Assembly (NCBI GenBank): GCA_003255025.1 | Contig: QANY01004715.1 | Location: 104,501 to 168,500, forward strand | Direction of reading: 5' to 3' | Source of the DNA: Datisca glomerata | Taxonomy: Eukaryota > Streptophyta > Magnoliopsida > Cucurbitales > Datiscaceae | DNA length: 64,000 bases | Translations under genes and position numbers: made by a program | The notes under the pieces: generated by a model | Told to the model about the DNA's origin: nothing | Database searches by the model: none | What the model saw: only the letters and a program-made list of their open reading frames with translations | Shown here: positions 58,756 through 64,000 of the stretch, piece after piece | Layout of the letters: every line of letters begins with the position of its first letter | Numbering within the stretch: position 1 is the stretch's first letter

Positions 58756-61700
58756 ATGTCTAAACAGACCTACAGAGTCTGCTTTTGCTTTCGGAGGCGG
58801 TTCAGGCTGGCCGTCTCTGAAGCGCCGGAAGAGATCAAGGCCCTCTTCGACCAATACTCTGAGAATGGCATCATGAACGCAGATCACCTCCAGAGGTTCT
58901 TAACTGAGGTACAAAAAGAGGACAAGGCGACCAAGGAGGAAGCCCAGGCCATCATTGAAAGGAGTCTTCACGAGCTTAAGCACTTGAGCATCTTCCATCG
59001 GAAAGTCCTTAATCTCGAAGCTTTCTTTAAGTACCTTTTCGGCGACCTCAACCCTCCCCAGTCATCTAATGAAGTACGTTTAGTTTCTTTCCTCAAATGG
59101 ATGTTCTAACTGTTCGGTCGGCTTCTGATAGATGTTTTATTCCCACTTTTTTGGACATGTCATGGTGTCAGTTTGGTTGCCAAGAAAATGGTTTTTTTTT
59201 GTTTAGTAATTCTTATGTGCTCAGATCCTTAGAGCTATAACTGAACTGATCAGATTCTAAGTAATGGGTTTTGATTTAATTAGTTATAAGGTAAGGATTT
59301 GCATTGATGATGAAGATTTAGATTTTTTTCCTTCTATCTGTTTCTTGTTTTGAAGACGATGTATTTAATGTTTTTCCTTTTCACTGTAGCGTTTGTTAGC
59401 CTGCTTGAATTTAATCTTTTGCCCGTTTCTTTCTCTTTTAGTAACTGTTTGAATGGGGACATTGTTTTAGTTAGTATGTCTGTACCACTAAATATAGCTG
59501 CGACATTTTTAATTACTAATGAGCAAATCCATTTTTCCTAATTGCTGATTAGTTATTGATCATGTCTTATTGGTTTTAGGTGCATCATGACATGACTGCT
59601 CCTCTGTCTCATTATTATATATACACTGGTCACAACTCGTATCTCACTGGGAATCAACTCAGTAGTGACTGCAGCGATGTGCCCATTATAAATGCGCTGA
59701 AGAGAGGAGTGAGAGTAATCGAATTGGATATCTGGCCGAATTCCACAAAAGATAATGTTGATGTTCTTCATGGAAGGTTTCTTTATCTCCTATATCCAGC
59801 AACTAACATTTTTCTCATATGTAAACAATTGTGGAGATAGGTGAATCAAATACCATGTTCTAATAACGAACCATTCTGATTAGTTACTAATTTTGTTAAA
59901 GGATTCCTGCAAAAGGTCGCATGCTTTTAGTACTGATTCTTAATTAGGAGACGGATTTTCTTCATACAGGACACTTACTACTCCTGTGGAGCTCATCAAG
60001 TGTTTGAGGTCAATTAAGGAGCATGCCTTCACTGCATCTGACTATCCGGTTGTTATAACTCTTGAAGACCATCTTACTCCTGATCTTCAGGCTAAAGTAG
60101 CTGAGGTATGTAGTATTTATATCTTTATTGAACACCGAATTCTCAATCTAAGTGTACTACTCTGTACCTGTTGTAGATGGTCACTCAAACATTTGGAGAC
60201 ACCTTGTTTACTCCTGGCCCAGAATGCCTGAAGGAATTTCCTTCCCCAGAATCACTTAAGAAAAGGATTATTATATCGACTAAACCACCTAAAGAGTACC
60301 TTAAGGCAGGAGAAGTTAAGAGTAAAGCGGGTGACTCACAGAACGGAAAATCCACTGATGATGAAGGAGCTTGGGGGAGAGAAGTCTCAAGCCTGAGAGG
60401 TGGTAGTGTGACAGACCTCAAGGTGTGTGCTAAATAGGCAAATAGTATTTTATCTTGCTTGCTTTACGAGATATGAATATATTCAACGTAGCCTTCTACT
60501 TTTAGGAGAAAGAACTTGATGAAGAAGATAGTAATGATGATGAAGATCTCGACAGTGGAGATCTTAAGTCCCAGCAAGACATTGCCTCTGCTTACAAACA
60601 TTTAATTGCCATTCATGCCGGAAAGCCTAAAGGTGGAATGGAGGAATGCCTCAGGGTGGATCCTGATAAAGTTAGACGTCTTAGCTTGAGCGAGCAACAA
60701 CTTGAGAAGGCTGTGCTCACTTATGGAAAAGATATCGTCAGGTATTATGATAATAGTTGTCAAGATATCTTAATTGTGGTCGTGGATTTAATAATGAATT
60801 ACAAATCTATCTTTAAGCTACAGTTAACCTTGTTCTTCTTGCGACTATTGCATATTTTCGCATTTGACAATTTTTTTGTTGCAAATTGGTGTCATCAAAT
60901 AATCAATATTTGATTTTGACTTCCTACAGGTTTACTCAGCGGAATGTACTCAGGGTCTATCCAAAGGGGACAAGGATTGATTCATCCAATTACAACCCAA
61001 TGATTGGGTGGATGCATGGAGCTCAAATGGTTGCATTCAATATGCAGGTTCAGCCGCTTCCTTTTCCCCCTTCCCGGGCATATTGAAATGTTCTTATTTC
61101 TTGAAAGATGCTTTATCATCAATTATGTGCGACAAAAGCTGAAAATACGATCTTCCTTCAAGGGACGTGGAAGATCACTCTGGTTGATGCACGGGATGTT
61201 CAAAGCTAACGGTGGGTGTGGTTATGTGAAAAAACCAGATTTTCTTTTGAAGAATGGTCCAGATAATGAGATCTTTGACCCCAAAGCTAAGTTACCGGTG
61301 AAAACAATTCTGAAAGTGAGTAAGCTGTTGGCATTTTTACTCTAATCATCCGCTGCATTCCTCCTTATAATGTTTCACATGTTCATTTCATTTACTGATA
61401 GAAGATCATTGATGACTGCTACTAATTACGTTTCTCTTTCTGTTGAGAAGGTGACTGTGTATATGGGCGAAGGATGGTATTACGATTTCCGTCACACACA
61501 CTTTGATGCTTACTCCCCACCCGATTTTTACACGAGGGTAATTCAGAGAAATAAACAACATTTTATTTTTCTTTTTATAATCTGTTATAGTACTGTCCTC
61601 ATCCATTCTGTTTCCAGAACAAAGAACAAAAGATAAAAGAATGGCAATTTATTCGAGTTCTACAATTTATAGGTGGGAATTGCCGGAGTCCCCGCTGACA

Positions 61701-61972
61701 CGATAATGAAGAAAACAAAGACGTTAGAAGACAACTGGGTGCCTGCTTGGAGTGAACAATTTGAGTTTCCACTAACAGTTCCAGAACTTGCGATGCTTCG
61801 CATTGAAGTTCATGAATACGACATGTCAGAGAAGGATGATTTTGGGGGCCAATCATGCCTACCCGTATCGGAGCTAAGAAGAGGGATCCGGGCCGTTCCA
61901 CTCCATAGCCAGAAGGGAGATGAGTACAACTCTGTAAAGCTTCTCATGGGATTTGAATTTGTTTCATGTTGA
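58756..61972 (+). CDS. PLC2: Phosphoinositide-specific phospholipase C (PLC2-like), nine exons
   Basis: Hydrolyses phosphatidylinositol 4,5-bisphosphate at the plasma membrane to diacylglycerol and inositol trisphosphate, Ca2+-dependent. Exons: 58,756-59,073; 59,580-59,776; 59,970-60,105; 60,177-60,422; 60,506-60,741; 60,930-61,047; 61,163-61,315; 61,451-61,537; 61,673-61,972. All introns are GT-AG and the joined frame is open: 596 residues, close to the ~580 of plant PLCs. Order: [16 protein letters not shown] start (basic/Cys-rich, likely membrane contact), EF-hand-like lobe to about 105, X domain about 107-250 with catalytic His124 ([10 protein letters not shown]) and His170 (DVLHGR), acidic linker 302-318, Y domain about 329-450, C2 domain about 465-596 (MSEKDDFGG). 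Start chosen for family fit. No defect seen. Best match by memory is Arabidopsis PLC2; a paralogue is possible. Confidence 0.95.
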
Positions 61973-62290
61973 AGGCAATGTTTTACTCCATGGCAATGTG
62001 CAAGAGATGGCTGAAGAACACAATGTACAGCTACAAAAATGGACTTCATTATATATATATATATATATGTGCGCGCGCATGGAGAAGAGAAAGGTATGTT
62101 TTATAGTTGTGTGATTAGGGCTTGCTGTTTGACATAAAAATTGCCTGATTAGTGGTGTTGAAGATTGGCAATGTTTTTCTCTGAGGTTTGAAGTCAAAGT
62201 ATGCATGTTTTTGGTATATTTTTGTATTATTATGATTTTTTTTTTGTTTTCGTAATTGTATGTCACATATCATATTAATAATGTATTTGT
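61973..62290 (+). other. Probable 3' untranslated region of the phospholipase C gene
   Basis: Follows the TGA at 61,970-61,972. Contains an (AT)n-(GC)n microsatellite at about 62,048-62,079 and AATAAT-like words near 62,275 that could serve as a polyadenylation signal. The end is approximate. Confidence 0.45.
62048..62079 (+). repeat. (AT)n then (GC)n microsatellite
   Basis: Eleven or so AT units followed by GTGCGCGCGC, alternating purine-pyrimidine throughout. Likely length-variable between individuals. Confidence 0.85.
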
Positions 62291-64000
62291 TAGAGCTTGT
62301 TATACTTTGAAGAAGAAATTTTTTGATACATTAACTGAATCTTAACAGTAAAATAGCTATTCTTTTTAAACTGAAAATAGTAAATGAACTGAATCACGTA
62401 AAATTATTTTAATTCTATATACAATTTGTAAATTTATTAACAAAAAACCTATAAAATAACACATTATATCAATAAGAAGGGAGCCTGTACTTGCAACCAA
62501 TTCGTTGAAAGTTATGACATGTTGACATTAATTTGAAAATAGTGGTAGGAGAGAGAAAATGACATTTATTACACCACCGATTAGTCGTGTGCAGAGGCTT
62601 CCTCCTAACCGATGTCAAGGGAAGTTTTTTTCCTCACTATAAGTAACATGTGCTTAGATGCTGATCAAGTGACGAGAAATTTTTACTTACTTTGAAGAAC
62701 TAGCACGGCCTAATTACTTTGTGCCTTATGCTAAAAGTAAATAAAGATAATAATAAAATCATATTTTATATTACTAGTACTACTCATTTTTATTTTTAAA
62801 TCAAATTAAGTATAAAGCAGAATATAAGTGGAATTAATGGTTATGATGAAATACAATGATCAATCATTATTTATTTTCATGATGCAATTAAATTAAGAAT
62901 GTCCTTTACGAATTTGGATTAACTCCTTAGTGATCTAAATAAATTATCCACAGGCTCAGAACAGCCCCAAATAAAAGTACAAAAAATTGGTCTGAAGTAA
63001 CATTTTTTAGTTTTTTTAAAGGTAATATAATTCATCTTTTTTTGTGAGAACATATCACATTGAACATAATCTGTCCTGCTCGTTAGAATAAGAGAGAATG
63101 AATATCGCTCTTTTATTAAATATGTTAATAAATATGAAAAAAGGAGGGGTGGGCCACCGTTAAGTTTTATGCTTCCCGATAAATTCAATGCATTAATTAC
63201 AGTATTACTAATATTAACTACACATACCATATTAAAATGCATTAATGATCGTCTTTTAAGAGGCACCGTTGGATTTAAATGAATTCAATATCGTAACGTC
63301 TAACATCCAAATCACCGTTAAGTGAGTATACTCCGAATCGACCGGCGACGTATCGAACTATTATAACTTATATATCTTATCGTAAATGACCGCCCAATTT
63401 GAATATTCAAAAGTCAAAGTATGCGGCCGACGTGTACATTAAATTAAATTATTAAAAAGCGTGGACCACTTTTTGCTTTTCTCTCTTTTTCTCAGCTTCA
63501 ATTTCTGAACCATATCTACGTCACCAACATACCAAATATATTTTTGAATTTTTTTAACCGCATAGTCCCTTATTAAATTGCATTATTTCTGCAATATTAT
63601 TATATAGTTTTAAGAGAGATGTCAGTGTATCACGGTTATGCTATCTATTCCAATGATTTTGAAAATGAATTTAAGCTCATATTACGAGTAAATTACTAGT
63701 GATAAGGAAAATAATATTATTTCAATTATGACGTGTATTTTAAGAACTTACTGTCATACATTTTATAACTGCATATGGTTCATTTATAAATACCTGTGGG
63801 CTTAAAAACGCACATTGCATCAGCAACCGAGCGTGGCTTTGGCCAACAGACAAACCACATGGACGTATGTGGAATTGTCCCCAACAGCCTATCTTTGTTC
63901 ACACTTTGTGTTCCTATTTTTTGTTTTCCAGATGTTCATTGTATAAACAAAATGATCCGTTCTTTTTGTGTGAATGACAATTGAATTATTGATTTTTTAT
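62291..64000. other. Intergenic DNA at right edge
   Basis: AT-rich with no supported gene. At 63,783-63,792 TTTATAAATACC resembles a TATA box and could belong to a gene starting beyond the window; the short open frame at 63,796-63,984 has no recognisable family. Confidence 0.4.

Noticed and set aside
63796..63984. Possible first exon of a new gene at the right edge
   Set aside because: Only a TATA-like word supports it; the frame starts at a non-preferred codon and shows no domain.

Overview
This is a stretch of nuclear chromosome from a flowering plant, most likely a eudicot. It is AT-rich and repeat-laden, has one clearly intact protein gene (a phosphoinositide-specific phospholipase C with nine exons, plus strand, 58,756-61,972), and carries plant-type LTR retrotransposons, endogenous pararetrovirus (Caulimoviridae) copies and transferred mitochondrial DNA. 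I cannot name the species.

Layout. 1-6,525: decayed endogenous pararetrovirus copy A (minus strand), running off the left edge, with TATA box, primer-binding site and two coding modules. 6,526-15,545: pieces of one Copia family: an inverted LTR (6,588-8,369), then on the plus strand integrase and reverse transcriptase, an unrelated insert, a second LTR (11,950-13,663), a primer-binding site and a gag fragment. 15,550-29,202: a 13.7-kb block of mitochondrial DNA, recognised by the angiosperm mitochondrial trnS-GCU/trnF-GAA/trnP-UGG cluster; it also holds degenerate Ty3/Gypsy fragments and one ambiguous base at a suspicious seam. 29,203-45,475: pararetrovirus copies C2 and C1 (minus), B (plus, head-to-head with C1) and D (minus, nearly full length but interrupted by a second mitochondrial fragment with a group II intron signature, and lacking the end of its reverse transcriptase). 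45,476-50,405: low-coding DNA with a 51-bp perfect duplication, a 137-bp-arm hairpin and a five-unit ~472-bp tandem array. 50,750-54,330: copy E, which repeats the B/D inverted junction. 55,335-56,335: about 1 kb packed with short palindromes. 56,551-57,575: a Mutator-like non-autonomous element around a small GRF zinc-finger gene. 57,576-64,000: the phospholipase C gene and its flanks.

How it works together. The only gene I regard as functional is the phospholipase C; its coding exons join in frame into 596 codons with both catalytic histidines. Everything to its left is a nested mosaic of dead or non-autonomous elements. Every pararetroviral copy is broken by stops, frameshifts, deletions and inversions, so none is a plausible replicating genome. 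The most interesting aspect is structural: repeated inverted (opposite-polarity) joins between pararetroviral segments, one of which lies near the presumed RNA start site and occurs twice in the window, together with mitochondrial DNA at two element junctions.

All calls come from reading the sequence; no database search or alignment program was run. Element boundaries are accurate to roughly 5-30 bp unless stated.
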